Shown here: piece by piece, positions 24,586-34,413 of the stretch | How the letters are laid out: each line of letters begins with the position of its first letter | Numbering within the stretch: position 1 is the first letter of the stretch | Assembly (NCBI GenBank): GCA_001314715.1 | Contig: LJSV01000010.1 | Coordinates: 1 to 64,000 of the forward strand | Reading direction: 5' to 3' | Source of the DNA: Rhodobacteraceae bacterium HLUCCA12 | GTDB taxonomy: Bacteria > Pseudomonadota > Alphaproteobacteria > Rhodobacterales > Rhodobacteraceae | DNA: 64,000 nucleotides | Notes under the pieces: generated by a model | Databases searched by the model: none | Told to the model about the DNA's origin: nothing | What the model saw: only the letters and a program-made list of their open reading frames with translations | Program-made: the position numbers and the translations under genes

Positions 24586-25649
24586 TCGTCGGCGCGGCAG
24601 GTCTTGTCGTCCGGTTCGTTGGTCTGGTCTTGCCGCTTGTCTTTCTGTGCGCACCGGCACAGGCGACCCGCCCGATCCGTCTGGCCGTCTTTCACACCGA
24701 TCTCGATCGCGACGGGCCGGGCCTGTTGCTGCGCGACATACGGCGCCAAAGCGCCGATGTCATCGCCGCGCGCGATACGATCCTTGCGGCCCGTCCCGAT
24801 GTCTTGCTGCTCCTGCGGTTCGATCATGATCTGCACAGGGTGGCGCTGGCGGAATTCGCAGCACTTCTGGCCGATGGCGGACATCCCATGCCGCACAGTC
24901 TGGCGTTTCGCCCCAACACCGGGATGGCCACGCGGCTGGATCTGGATGGCGACGGTCGCACGGGCACACCGGACGATGCGCAGGGCTTTGGCCGCTTTGC
25001 CGGTGCCGGGGGCATGGCGGTTCTGTCACGCCTGCCGATCGATCACGAACAGGCCGTCGATCACGCGGCATTCCTTTGGCGCGATCTGCCCGATTCCCTT
25101 TACCCCATCGTGGACGGTGAACCCTATCCGTCGCCGCAAGCCCATGAAATCCAGCGCCTGTCCAGCACCGGCCACTGGCAGGTGCCGGTCAGATTGCCGG
25201 GCGATGTGACGCTGACCATTCTTGGCTGGCACGCCGGGCCGCCGGTCTTTGGCGGGCCGCATGACCGCAATCGGCACCGCAACCACGACGAGACCATGTT
25301 CTGGGTCCACCTTCTGGACGGCGCCCTGCCCATGCCAACGCCCCGGCCACCGTTTGTCGTCATGGGTGACAGCAACCTGGATCCGTGGCGTGGCGACGGG
25401 TTGCATGCGGCCGCGCGCACCCTGGTTGCGCATCGTGATCTGCAAGATCCGGTACCGACGGGCCGACGGCCGGGCACCGCGTCCGACGATCCGGCAACGG
25501 CCTTCTGGCCCGACGGCCCCGGTGCCATGCGGGTCAGCTATATTCTGCCGCACCGTTCGATCACAGTGCACGACAGCGGCCTGATCTGGCCGCCGCCACC
25601 CGCAGGCCACGCACTGGTCTGGATGGATGTAACGGCACCGCCGCCGTGA
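24462..25649 (+). CDS. Endonuclease/exonuclease/phosphatase-fold protein, exported
   Basis: The mature region (from about 24660) has the EEP-fold pattern: RLAVFHTDLDRDGPGLLL strand, RPDVLLLLRFDHD, GGMAVLSRLPID, LGWHAGPP, the VMGDSNLDPWRGDG metal/catalytic loop and a final SYILPHRS. A hydrophobic leader (LVVRFVGLVLPLVFL, then APAQA) suggests export. The start is uncertain. GTG 24462, with GGGGGA upstream, overlaps the previous gene by 124 bases; TTG 24630 would cut into the leader. No standard codon lies exactly at the leader's beginning (near 24582). Substrate (DNA, phospholipid or other phosphodiester) is unknown. Confidence 0.72.
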   Translation: MGLCAGQSGDARRRHDPRGAHDPRQPPAFRRFRGARLRRRLIVGAAGLVVRFVGLVLPLVFLCAPAQATRPIRLAVFHTDLDRDGPGLLLRDIRRQSADVIAARDTILAARPDVLLLLRFDHDLHRVALAEFAALLADGGHPMPHSLAFRPNTGMATRLDLDGDGRTGTPDDAQGFGRFAGAGGMAVLSRLPIDHEQAVDHAAFLWRDLPDSLYPIVDGEPYPSPQAHEIQRLSSTGHWQVPVRLPGDVTLTILGWHAGPPVFGGPHDRNRHRNHDETMFWVHLLDGALPMPTPRPPFVVMGDSNLDPWRGDGLHAAARTLVAHRDLQDPVPTGRRPGTASDDPATAFWPDGPGAMRVSYILPHRSITVHDSGLIWPPPPAGHALVWMDVTAPPP

Positions 25650-25686
25650 CCGGCGACACCCTGCGCCATCGCGGCGCAGGCCCCGA

Positions 25687-26568
25687 TCAGTTCAGCAGGC
25701 CCGCGTGGCGCATCGCGGCATCGATCACGGCGCGGGTTTCTGGCGTCACCGACAACAGAGGCAGGCGCACCTCGTCCCGGCAGCGCCCCAGACGCGACAG
25801 ACCATACTTTGCGCCCGCAAGTCCGGGCTCCAGAAAAATCGCGGTATGCAGGGGCATCAGCCGATCCTGATATTCCAGTGCCTTGGCATAATCGCCCGCC
25901 AGCGTCGCCTCCTGGAACTCGGCGCACAGACGCGGCGCGACATTCGCGGTCACCGATATGCAGCCGATGCCGCCATGCGCGTTGAAGCCCAGCGCCGTTG
26001 CATCCTCACCCGAGAGCTGGATGAAATCGGCCCCGCAGGTTTCGCGCTGCATCGACACCCGTTCGATCTTGCCGGTTGCGTCCTTGACGCCGATGATCCG
26101 GGGCAGTTTGGCCAACTCGCCCATCGTCGATGGCATCATGTCAACAACCGAACGGCCGGGAATGTTGTAAATGATGATCGGCAGATCGCAGCAATCGTGC
26201 AGCGCCTGGAAATGCGCGATCATCCCCGCCTGGGTCGGCTTGTTGTAATAGGGCGTCACGACCAGTGCCGCGTCGGCACCGACCGACTGGGCATGACGCA
26301 TGAACCGTATCGCCTCGACCGTGTTGTTGGACCCTGCCCCCGCGATCACCGGGATACGCCCCGCGGCGGCCTTGACCACCGCTTCGATCACCTGTTCATG
26401 CTCTTCGTGGGTCAGCGTGGGGCTTTCACCCGTGGTACCAACCGGAACCAGCCCGTGGCTGCCCTCGGCGACGTGCCATTCCACCAGCGCATCGAGCGCC
26501 TCGAAATCCACCGCGCCATCCTTGAACGGTGTCACCAGCGCCGGAAGGGACCCTCGAAACATGTTCAT
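25687..26568 (-). CDS. dapA: 4-hydroxy-tetrahydrodipicolinate synthase
   Basis: A 293-residue class I aldolase that condenses pyruvate and aspartate semialdehyde, the first committed step to lysine and diaminopimelate for peptidoglycan. Visible active-site motifs are [26 protein letters not shown] (catalytic tyrosine), [12 protein letters not shown] and IIGVKDATG (Schiff-base lysine). AAGGAGAAG precedes the ATG at 26568. It is divergent from the lytic transglycosylase gene, so two cell-wall genes share the region 26569-26684. Confidence 0.94.
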   Translation of the reverse strand: MNMFRGSLPALVTPFKDGAVDFEALDALVEWHVAEGSHGLVPVGTTGESPTLTHEEHEQVIEAVVKAAAGRIPVIAGAGSNNTVEAIRFMRHAQSVGADAALVVTPYYNKPTQAGMIAHFQALHDCCDLPIIIYNIPGRSVVDMMPSTMGELAKLPRIIGVKDATGKIERVSMQRETCGADFIQLSGEDATALGFNAHGGIGCISVTANVAPRLCAEFQEATLAGDYAKALEYQDRLMPLHTAIFLEPGLAGAKYGLSRLGRCRDEVRLPLLSVTPETRAVIDAAMRHAGLLN

Positions 26569-26684
26569 CTTCTCCTTGCCACGGCGGCGCTGGCCCGCCC
26601 CAGATGCGGCGTCTGACCGCTTTGTGTGTTGCGCGTATGCCAGAGGCGGTTAGACTCTCTGACGAGCCTTTTCAAGATACAACC

Positions 26685-28658
26685 ATGCGAACACATCGGA
26701 CAGTTCCACTGGCAGCGTTGGCCGCGGCCGTCATCTTGGCGTCGCCCGCGCACCGTGCAGACGCCAGCGAAACCCCGCCGCCGCCCCGCGCTGCCGGGGC
26801 AACAGGTGCGCTGATCGCGGCCTTTGCCGCGGGCGACGTCGATCGGATCACCCGGTTGCAGCCGATGGCCGGTCAACTGGGAATGCGGATCGCGCTTTGG
26901 CATCATCTGCGCAACGGGCGCAGCGAACGTTTGGCGGATTACGTTGCCTTTGACAGGGCCCTGCCGCACTGGCCCCTGGCAGATACCCTGCGCCGTCAGG
27001 CCGAAGCGACGCTGGACGACGCCGAACCGGAGGCGGTGATCGACTGGTTCACCCGCCACGATCCGATGACCGACGATGGCGCCATGGCGCTTTTCTCGGC
27101 GCTCGAGGCATCCGGTGCACATGAGCGTGCGCGCGCACTCGCCCGCGATCTCTGGCGCGACCACATCCTGAGCACCGAACAGGAAAACCGCCTGCTTGCC
27201 CGGTTCGACGACGCGCTGTCCGACCTCCACGCCGAACGCCTTGACGCCCTGCTCTGGCGCGGGGCAACCGATGCCGCCGACCGGATGCTGGATCGGGTGT
27301 CATCCGGCCATGCCGCGCTTGGCCGGGCGCGCCTTGCCCTTCAGGCCCGCGAAAACGGTGTGAATGCCCTGATCAACGCCGTGCCATCCGCGCTTGCCGA
27401 CGACCCCGGCCTGGCACATGACCGTTTCCAGTGGCGGATGCATCGCGATTTGCTGGATGAGGCCGGCCAGCTGATGCTGGAGCGCTCCGAACCTACCGAA
27501 CGCCTGGGCCGACCCCAGGCTTGGGCCAGCGGGCGCCAACGCCTTGCGCGCAGGGCACTGCAAGATGGTGAATACCGGCTTGGCTATGCGCTGGCGTCCA
27601 GCCATGGCCTGGACGGGGGCGCGCAAATGGCGGACCTGGAATGGCTGGCGGGCTATTTCGCGCTGCGCCATCTGAACGAGCCGGAGGCCGCGCAACATCA
27701 TTTCGCCCGGTTGCGATCGCGGGTCTCCAGCCCGATCAGCCTGGCACGCGCCGGATACTGGGAGGGACGCGCGTTCGAGGCCATGGGCCAGGACGCGGAC
27801 GCGCGCGCCGCCTATGAATTCGCGGCCGAGCACCAGACGGCCTTTTACGGGCAACTTGCCGCCGAACGCGCCGGGATCGAGCTGGATTCCGCTTTGCTGC
27901 AACAGCCCGACTATCCGCACTGGCGACAGACCTCGCTGGCGCGATCCGACCTGTTGCAGGCCGCCTTGCTGATGCATCGTGCGGGCGACTGGCACGATGC
28001 GCGCCGCTTTGTGCTGCACCTGGCGCAATCGCTGAGCTCGAAAGACGAGTTGGGGGCTCTTGCGCAGCTCTGGCTTGACCGGGGCGAGCCCAATTTCGCC
28101 GTGAACATCGGCAAGATCGCGGTGCAATCCGGCATCGTCCTGCCGGGGGCCTATTTCCCGCTGACCGGGCTGGAATCGGTCAACCTTCCGGCGCCGGCGG
28201 CGCTGGTGATGGCAATCGCCCGCCGCGAAAGCGAGTTCGACCCGGCCGTGATCAGCCATGCCGACGCACGCGGCCTGTTGCAGGTTCTGCCCGGCACCGG
28301 CGCCTTGATGGCCGAACGGCTGGGTATCGACTTCGACGCCCGCCGCCTGACCACGGACCCGGCGTTCAATGCGATGCTCGGGGCCGCTTATCTGGATCAA
28401 CTGATCGACGAGTTCGGCGCCCTGTCGCTTGTCGCGGCCGGATACAACGCCGGACCGGGCCGCCCGCGCAGATGGATCACCGAGTTCGGCGATCCGCGCG
28501 ACCCCTCGGTCGATCCGATCGACTGGATCGAACGAATTCCGTTCTCCGAGACCCGAAATTACGTCATGCGGGTTCTGGAGTCCTATGTCCTGTACCGGGC
28601 CATGTTGAATGACGACCCTGGCCCGGTAGCTTTGAGCGCGCTTTTGCGCGGGGATTGA
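26685..28658 (+). CDS. Soluble lytic murein transglycosylase (SLT family)
   Basis: A 657-residue periplasmic enzyme that cleaves peptidoglycan to 1,6-anhydromuropeptides. A signal peptide (residues 1-28, ILASPAHRADA) leads an alpha-helical superhelix (about 40-470) of Slt70 type. The catalytic domain (about 490-620) has MAIARRESEFDP with the catalytic glutamate, SHADARGLLQVLPGT, and AAGYNAGPGRPRRWI. The ATG at 26685 was chosen because the signal peptide starts there; ATG 26637 is an alternative. It is divergent from dapA. Confidence 0.9.
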   Translation: MRTHRTVPLAALAAAVILASPAHRADASETPPPPRAAGATGALIAAFAAGDVDRITRLQPMAGQLGMRIALWHHLRNGRSERLADYVAFDRALPHWPLADTLRRQAEATLDDAEPEAVIDWFTRHDPMTDDGAMALFSALEASGAHERARALARDLWRDHILSTEQENRLLARFDDALSDLHAERLDALLWRGATDAADRMLDRVSSGHAALGRARLALQARENGVNALINAVPSALADDPGLAHDRFQWRMHRDLLDEAGQLMLERSEPTERLGRPQAWASGRQRLARRALQDGEYRLGYALASSHGLDGGAQMADLEWLAGYFALRHLNEPEAAQHHFARLRSRVSSPISLARAGYWEGRAFEAMGQDADARAAYEFAAEHQTAFYGQLAAERAGIELDSALLQQPDYPHWRQTSLARSDLLQAALLMHRAGDWHDARRFVLHLAQSLSSKDELGALAQLWLDRGEPNFAVNIGKIAVQSGIVLPGAYFPLTGLESVNLPAPAALVMAIARRESEFDPAVISHADARGLLQVLPGTGALMAERLGIDFDARRLTTDPAFNAMLGAAYLDQLIDEFGALSLVAAGYNAGPGRPRRWITEFGDPRDPSVDPIDWIERIPFSETRNYVMRVLESYVLYRAMLNDDPGPVALSALLRGD

Positions 28659-28706
28659 TTGCACCCGGTGCCTCGATGCGGCGGCACAAAAGAAGCGGAG
28701 CATCCG

Positions 28707-29360
28707 ATGCGGCATCTGAATTTGCCCGACAACAGCGCCCCCATCGACGGGGCAAGGCGGCGCGCGCCCTCGGCCGAACGCAACCTTGAGCCGATCGCGG
28801 CCGTTCTCGAACAGCATCTGCCCAAATCCGGACGTGTTCTTGAACTGGCAAGCGGCACCGGACAGCATATCGTGGCGCTGGCCGCACGTTTTGGCGGGCT
28901 GACGTGGCAGCCGACCGATATCGACCCGGCCAACCTGGAGTCGATTCGTGCCTGGGTGGCCGAAGTCGGGCCAGACAACGTCCGACCGCCCCTTCACCTG
29001 GATGCCTGCGAGCCGGGCTGGGCCGATACGCAGGCCAACTGGGATGTGATCTGCCTGACAAACCTCCTGCATCTGATTTCCGCCACAGAGGCAGAGACCC
29101 TTTTGACCGAGGTGGCACGCGCCTTGTCGCCGGGCGGCTTGTTCTGCCTCTATGGACCATTTCGCCGCGACGGCGCGTTGACAAGCGATGGTGACAAACG
29201 CTTTGACGCGAACCTGCGCGCCCAGGATCCGGCGATCGGCTACAAGGATTTCGAATGGGTCGAGCAGGTTCTGGCCGAGTGCGGCCTGAGCCCACGCGCG
29301 CTTCACACGATGCCGGCGAACAACCTGATGATCGTGACCCGGCGGCCCGATCAGGCTTGA
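28707..29360 (+). CDS. DUF938 family SAM-dependent methyltransferase-like protein
   Basis: A 217-residue protein. Motif I is VLELASGTGQHIVALA (about residue 44), followed by the acidic WQPTDIDPANL and the NLLHLISATEAE stretch. GPFRRDGALTSDGDKRFD is characteristic of DUF938 proteins. GGAGCATCCG precedes the ATG. The gene starts 48 bases after the transglycosylase stop and may be co-transcribed with it. The acceptor is unknown. Confidence 0.82.
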   Translation: MRHLNLPDNSAPIDGARRRAPSAERNLEPIAAVLEQHLPKSGRVLELASGTGQHIVALAARFGGLTWQPTDIDPANLESIRAWVAEVGPDNVRPPLHLDACEPGWADTQANWDVICLTNLLHLISATEAETLLTEVARALSPGGLFCLYGPFRRDGALTSDGDKRFDANLRAQDPAIGYKDFEWVEQVLAECGLSPRALHTMPANNLMIVTRRPDQA

Positions 29361-29428
29361 TTCAAGTCAAGGCGGTATGATCCCGAGCATGCGATCTGCA
29401 ACCGATCCCATGCAGGAAAGCGAATGCC

Positions 29429-29773
29429 ATGAATTATGTTGACTACAATGCCGCGACTCGCGACCGCAGCCGTGCGCTGGCCAAGGCCGCGCCGGACGCC
29501 ATGAAAAGCTTTGCCGCTCTCTCGAAAAGCGTCAAGGAGGGTGGCGTTCTGGGCGTCAAGGAAAAGGAATTCGTGGCCCTTGGGATATCGGTCGCCGTGC
29601 GCTGCGACGCATGTATCGGCTTTCACGTCGAAGCCCTGATCAAGGCGGGTGGCACGCGCGAGGAATTGGCCGACGTGCTGAGCATGGCGATACAGATGGG
29701 CGGCGGACCTGCCGTCATGTATGCCGGCAAGGCACTGGAATGCTGGGACCAGATCGAAGCCGCGCAGTCCTGA
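29429..29773 (+). CDS. Carboxymuconolactone decarboxylase family (AhpD-like) protein
   Basis: A 114-residue, all-helical protein with the AhpD-type redox motif C-D-A-C-x2-F-H (VRCDACIGFHVEALIKAGG, about residues 58-76). The proton-relay glutamate is in GVLGVKEKEFVALG. Such proteins act as alkylhydroperoxidases or thiol-reducing partners, and the CxxC plus histidine here favours a redox role over lactone decarboxylation. It is monocistronic and convergent with the indolepyruvate oxidoreductase gene, only six bases apart. Its physiological partner is unknown. Confidence 0.85.
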   Translation: MNYVDYNAATRDRSRALAKAAPDAMKSFAALSKSVKEGGVLGVKEKEFVALGISVAVRCDACIGFHVEALIKAGGTREELADVLSMAIQMGGGPAVMYAGKALECWDQIEAAQS

Positions 29774-29779
29774 GCACGC

Positions 29780-32700
29780 TCAGAGCAGCATCGCGTCGAC
29801 CTCGGCGCGGACCTTGGCCGCGGATTCGGCCTTGACCGGGCCATAGCCGCGAATGCCCATTGGCGCGGCCATGACAGAGCGCCAACGCGCGGGATCGCCA
29901 GGTGCCTCACCCCCGGCACGATCGATCAGGCTTTCGAACCAGCCGATCAGATCCCGCTCCATCCTGCGTTCGGGATGAAAGCCGAACGGGTCCAGGGCGG
30001 TGCCACGCAGCCCTTTCATTCGGGCCAGCAGGGCAAAGGCCGGTCGCATCAGAAAGGCTGGAAAGGCGCGCTTGCGCGGGCGCCCGCGCGCATCGGTCCC
30101 GGTCGGCCACAACGGCGGGGCCAGATGATAGCGCAACCTGGCGCCGGGGCCGAATTGGCGCGCAATGCGCTCGGCGAATTCGGGGGCGCGATGCAGCCGC
30201 GCCACTTCGTATTCATCCTTGTAGGCCATCAGCTTGAACAGGCTTTTCGCGGCAGCCATCGACAGGTCGTCGTCATTCAACGCCAGCACAGGCTGCAAAC
30301 TCTGGCGATAGCGGCTGGCATAGGCCGCGTTCTGATAGCGGGTAAGGAATTCTGCCCGGCGTGCAATAACCGACTCCACGGTTTCCGGCACCCTCTCATC
30401 GCTGATCGCCGTCGATAAAACCGCCGGATCGACCGCCGCCAACCGGCCCAGCGCAAAGGCGCGCTTGTTGTCGGCCACGGCCACACCATTCAGTTCGATC
30501 GCCCGTTCCAGCGCCAGCTGCGACACCGGCACAAGGCCCGATTGCCACGCAAATCCCAGCATCAGGATATTGGCGAAAACGCTGTCGCCCAGGATCTCCT
30601 CGGACAGGCGGCCGGCATCGACCGCGGGAACCGACCCCGCCACCGCGTTTTCCAATGCGCGCAGGCGCTGTGGAATCTCCAGGCTCGCATCGCGGTTGAG
30701 CACGATGTCCCCCGTCGGCATACCGCTGAGCGTGGTCACAGCGCGGGTTCCCGGCCGTAGGCAGGCACTGCCCTTGGGCGCGGTCGAGACGACCAGATCG
30801 CAACTGATCAGCGCATCCGCGCTGGCCTGATCGATGCGCACCTGTTGCAGATCGGACGGCCGCGGCGCCAGCCGCAGATAGCTGAGAACCGGGCCGAATT
30901 TCTGGGCGAATCCGGTGAAGTCCAGCACCGACACGCCGCGCCCCTCAAGATGGGCCGCCATCGAGATCAGCGCGCCGACCGTCACCACACCGGTGCCGCC
31001 GACCCCGGTGACCAGCAGATCGAACGGCTTGTCCAGAACCGGCAACGCGGGTTCGGACAGACGGGCAAGCGCGGCTTCGATCCCGGCGTCGGCGCGCGGG
31101 GCGGGTTTGCGTCTGGGCACCCCTTCGACCGTCACGAAGGACGGGCAGAACCCGTTCAGGCAGCTGAAATCCTTGTTGCAGTTCGACTGGTTGATCCGGC
31201 GCTTGCGGCCGAACTCCGTGTCGATCGGTTCGACGCTCAGGCAGTTCGACTCTTTTGAACAATCGCCGCACCCCTCGCACACCAGTTCGTTGATAATCAC
31301 GAACTTCAGCGGGTCCGGCAGCGTGCCGCGCTTGCGGCGGCGCCGTTTTTCGGTCGCGCAGGTCTGTTCATAGATCAGGACCGAGACGCCTTTGACCTCG
31401 CGCAGTTCGCGTTGCAGCGCGTCCATGTCGCGCCGAGCGTGGAAACTGGTGCCGGCCGGAAAATCACCCCGCTTGAACTTGCCGATGTCATCCGACACCA
31501 GCGCGATCCGCTCGACACCTTCGGCACGGCAGATATGGGCAATGGCCTGCACGCTGACGGGGCCGTCCACCGGCTGCCCGCCGGTCATGGCGACGGCATC
31601 GTTGTAAAGGATCTTGTAGGTGATGTTCGCCCCGGCCGCGATCGCCTGCCGGATCGCCATGCTGCCGGAATGATACCATGTGCCCTCGCCGAGGTTCTGG
31701 AACACATGATCCTTGCCGGTGAATTTCGACGAGGCCGCCCAGTTGACCCCCTCGCCCCCCATCTGGATCAGGCTCGTCGTTTCGCGGTTCATCCAGCTGG
31801 CCATGAAATGACAACCGATCCCGGCCAACGCCTTGGACCCGTCAGGCACTTTCGTGGATGTGTTGTGCGGACAGCCCGAACAGAAATAGGGCGTGCGCGT
31901 GGCGCCGGGTATGTTCAACGTGGCCGCGTGGGTCTTCAGGACGGACTCGGCGCGGGCCACGAACCCCTCGTCCGGGAACAGTCGCTCCAGCCGGTGCGCA
32001 ATGATCGGCAGCAACTGGCGGGGGCTCAGCTCGCCTGTCCAGGGAACAAGGCGCGCCCCGTTCTCATCGCGCTTGCCGACCATCAGGCGGGGCTTGTCGC
32101 CATCCCAGTCATAGAAGTATTCCTTGAGCTGGCTTTCGATGATTCCGCGCTTTTCCTCGATCACCAGGATTTCTTCTGTCCCGGCGACGAACGCCAGTGC
32201 GTTGCGGCGTGCGAGCGGCCAGACCATGCCGACCTTGTAGATATCAATCCCCAGCCGGGCACATTCGTCGCGGCCCAGCCCCAGCAGGCGCAGCGCCTCC
32301 ATCAGGTCATGATGGGCCTTGCCGGTGGTGACGAAGCCAAAGCGCGCCCGCGGCAGATCGTGGATACGCCGATCGATCGGATTGGCCTCGGCAAAGGCCA
32401 GAACCGCCTGTTTCTTGGCCTCCATGCGGTCTTCGATCTGAAATCCCGGCAGATCCGGCCAGCGATAATGCAGGCCATCGGCGGGCATATCGTGTTCCGG
32501 CACGGCAAAGACCGGATCGGGTGGCAGTTCCAGCGACATGCCGCTTTCGACGATATCGGACACCGCCTTGAACCCGACCCACATGCCGCTGTAGCGCGAC
32601 AAGGCATAGCCCCAGGCACCAAAGCTGAGGAATTCGGCCACGTTGGCCGGGTTCAACGTGGGCATGAACCACGCCATGAAGGCGACATCGGATTGATGCG

Positions 32701-33181
32701 GCATGGACGACGAGACGCAGCCATGATCGTCGCCCGCCACGACCAGAACGCCGCCATGCGGGCTTGACCCATAGGCGTTGCCGTGTTTGAGCGCATCGCC
32801 CGCGCGATCGACCCCCGGCCCCTTGCCGTACCACAGGCCGAACACCCCCTGAACCTGCGCATTCGCATTGGTTTCAACCTGCTGGCTGCCCAGAATGGCG
32901 GTGGCAGCAAGGTCCTCGTTCACGGCGGGCAGGAACGCGATCCGGCCCTCCGTCAGCAGATCGCGCGACCGCCACAGCTCCAGATCAAGGGCGCCCAGCG
33001 GCGAGCCGCGATAGCCTGAAACCAGCCCCCCGGTGTTCAGACCCGCAGCCTTGTCACGCCGGGCCTGATCCACAACGATTCGCACCAGCGCCTGGGTGCC
33101 GGTCAGGAAGACGCGCCCCCTGCGCCGGGTATAACGGTCCTCGATGGTGTAATCGTCGAGCGGGCGAAGCTGTGCATTCAT
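29780..33181 (-). CDS. Indolepyruvate ferredoxin oxidoreductase, fused alpha/beta chains
   Basis: A single 1133-residue chain that oxidatively decarboxylates aryl-pyruvates from aromatic amino acids to acyl-CoA. The N-terminal half is the TPP-binding alpha part (SGYRGSPLGALD; later SGCPHNTSTKVPDG and IGCHFMASWMNRE). A cysteine-rich ferredoxin-like insert follows (CEGCGDCSKESNC, about residue 640). The C-terminal gamma/beta part opens with LVTGVGGTGVVTVGALI (about 720). Fused forms are typical of proteobacteria. The divergent Lrp/AsnC gene at 33311 is the usual regulator of such genes. Confidence 0.92.
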   Translation of the reverse strand: MNAQLRPLDDYTIEDRYTRRRGRVFLTGTQALVRIVVDQARRDKAAGLNTGGLVSGYRGSPLGALDLELWRSRDLLTEGRIAFLPAVNEDLAATAILGSQQVETNANAQVQGVFGLWYGKGPGVDRAGDALKHGNAYGSSPHGGVLVVAGDDHGCVSSSMPHQSDVAFMAWFMPTLNPANVAEFLSFGAWGYALSRYSGMWVGFKAVSDIVESGMSLELPPDPVFAVPEHDMPADGLHYRWPDLPGFQIEDRMEAKKQAVLAFAEANPIDRRIHDLPRARFGFVTTGKAHHDLMEALRLLGLGRDECARLGIDIYKVGMVWPLARRNALAFVAGTEEILVIEEKRGIIESQLKEYFYDWDGDKPRLMVGKRDENGARLVPWTGELSPRQLLPIIAHRLERLFPDEGFVARAESVLKTHAATLNIPGATRTPYFCSGCPHNTSTKVPDGSKALAGIGCHFMASWMNRETTSLIQMGGEGVNWAASSKFTGKDHVFQNLGEGTWYHSGSMAIRQAIAAGANITYKILYNDAVAMTGGQPVDGPVSVQAIAHICRAEGVERIALVSDDIGKFKRGDFPAGTSFHARRDMDALQRELREVKGVSVLIYEQTCATEKRRRRKRGTLPDPLKFVIINELVCEGCGDCSKESNCLSVEPIDTEFGRKRRINQSNCNKDFSCLNGFCPSFVTVEGVPRRKPAPRADAGIEAALARLSEPALPVLDKPFDLLVTGVGGTGVVTVGALISMAAHLEGRGVSVLDFTGFAQKFGPVLSYLRLAPRPSDLQQVRIDQASADALISCDLVVSTAPKGSACLRPGTRAVTTLSGMPTGDIVLNRDASLEIPQRLRALENAVAGSVPAVDAGRLSEEILGDSVFANILMLGFAWQSGLVPVSQLALERAIELNGVAVADNKRAFALGRLAAVDPAVLSTAISDERVPETVESVIARRAEFLTRYQNAAYASRYRQSLQPVLALNDDDLSMAAAKSLFKLMAYKDEYEVARLHRAPEFAERIARQFGPGARLRYHLAPPLWPTGTDARGRPRKRAFPAFLMRPAFALLARMKGLRGTALDPFGFHPERRMERDLIGWFESLIDRAGGEAPGDPARWRSVMAAPMGIRGYGPVKAESAAKVRAEVDAMLL

Positions 33182-33310
33182 GGCTGGGCCTTTCGCGACT
33201 GTCCGAACGCCATCCTACCGCAGGTGTCGCGAAAAGATGTGCCAGAAGTATTGCTTTGGGTCGGAAACTCGGAAATTCTGTGCCGCAGTGAACGCCGTTG
33301 AAGAATAATC

Positions 33311-33784
33311 ATGCCGGAAAACCACATGGAACTGGAAGATCGCGACTGGCGCTTGCTGGAGCAATTGCAGACCGATGCGCGCGTGACCAACCAGGACCTG
33401 GCCGAGCGCGTCGGTATGTCGCCGTCAGCCTGCTGGCGCCGGGTGCGCCAGTTGGAAGAGGCCGGAATCATCAGTGGCTATCGTGCCTCGGTCAACGCAC
33501 GGCGTGCCGGCATGGACTTTCACGCCATACTGCATGTGCAACTGACCCGCCACACGCGTGAGATCGTCGATCGCTTCATTGCCGAAGTGTTGCGCCATGA
33601 CGAGGTGCTGGACTGCTTTGCAACCACCGGCAGGGCGGACTACCACCTGCGCATTCTATGCCGCGATCTGGATGCCTTCAACGCGTTCATGGAACGCACC
33701 CTCTTTCGCCTGGACGGTATCGCACACATTCAGACGAACCTGGTGCTTCGGCATATCAAGAGCGGTGTGGCGATACGCGGCTGA
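33311..33784 (+). CDS. Lrp/AsnC family transcriptional regulator
   Basis: A 157-residue regulator. The N-terminal winged helix is about residues 8-60 (WRLLEQLQTDARVTNQDLAE, recognition helix SPSACWRRVRQLEEAG). The ligand-binding RAM domain is about 70-150, with CFATTGRADYHLRILCRDLDAF. It is divergent from the indolepyruvate oxidoreductase gene across 129 bases, so it probably controls that gene in response to an aromatic or other amino acid. ATG 33311 is used; ATG 33326 is also possible. Confidence 0.9.
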   Translation: MPENHMELEDRDWRLLEQLQTDARVTNQDLAERVGMSPSACWRRVRQLEEAGIISGYRASVNARRAGMDFHAILHVQLTRHTREIVDRFIAEVLRHDEVLDCFATTGRADYHLRILCRDLDAFNAFMERTLFRLDGIAHIQTNLVLRHIKSGVAIRG

Positions 33785-33864
33785 CCCGAGGGTTTCGACC
33801 GGCCGGCAGCCATTGCCGCATCCCCCGTCTTGTCGCACCAGGCAGCCGGGTTGGCGGCGCCGGC

Positions 33865-34404
33865 TCAGAACAGGTCGACCTCGCCAGCCATGGGCGCCAC
33901 CGGTCGCGTCGGCACCTCGCGCGGCAACGCCGGGTCAACGTCGCTGGCTTGCATCAGCATGACCTGCGCGCGGCCGTCATGGGGCCAGAACCGGACGCGG
34001 CGGCCCTGCGTACCCCCAAGGCACTGCGCCGACACAGCGATCCCTTCCTCCTTGAGAAAGGCCAGCGCGAAATCCGCGTTGTTGCGCCCGATATCCGAGA
34101 GCGATCGCACAACCGCCGCACCACCGAAAACCTTGGCCATCAATGAGGCGCGCTGTGCCCCCTTGCGCAACAGAGCATTGATCAACTGCTCCATCGCATA
34201 GGCGCCATACTTGATATTCTGGCGATCCCTGGGGTCGGCGCCCGGCAACAGAAAGTGGTTCATACCGCCGATGCCGTGGTGCGGATCGAACAGGCACGCG
34301 GCCACGCAAGAGCCAAGAATGGTTGTTATCACCGCATCCGGGCGCGACGACACACGGTATTCGCCCTGAATGAGACTGATCACCGATTGGCGCTGATCGC
34401 TCAT
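33865..34404 (-). CDS. cheD: Chemoreceptor glutamine deamidase CheD
   Basis: A 179-residue enzyme that deamidates glutamines in chemoreceptors and can bind CheC/CheY-type partners. The catalytic cysteine (C33, GSCVAACLFD), histidine (H50, GGMNHFLLP) and a preceding threonine (T27/28) are present. Typical strands include VFGGAAVVRS and IGRNNADFALAFL. It lies ten bases behind cheB on the minus strand and is divergent as a pair from the rest of the che cluster. No receptor gene is in the window, so its substrates must be encoded elsewhere. Confidence 0.9.
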   Translation of the reverse strand: MSDQRQSVISLIQGEYRVSSRPDAVITTILGSCVAACLFDPHHGIGGMNHFLLPGADPRDRQNIKYGAYAMEQLINALLRKGAQRASLMAKVFGGAAVVRSLSDIGRNNADFALAFLKEEGIAVSAQCLGGTQGRRVRFWPHDGRAQVMLMQASDVDPALPREVPTRPVAPMAGEVDLF

Positions 34405-34413
34405 GCCGCCGCC

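Noticed and set aside
27300-29306. Open frame of about 668 codons on the minus strand
   Set aside because: Antisense to the lytic transglycosylase and the DUF938 gene, both of which have clear motifs. No ribosome site or domain supports the antisense frame.
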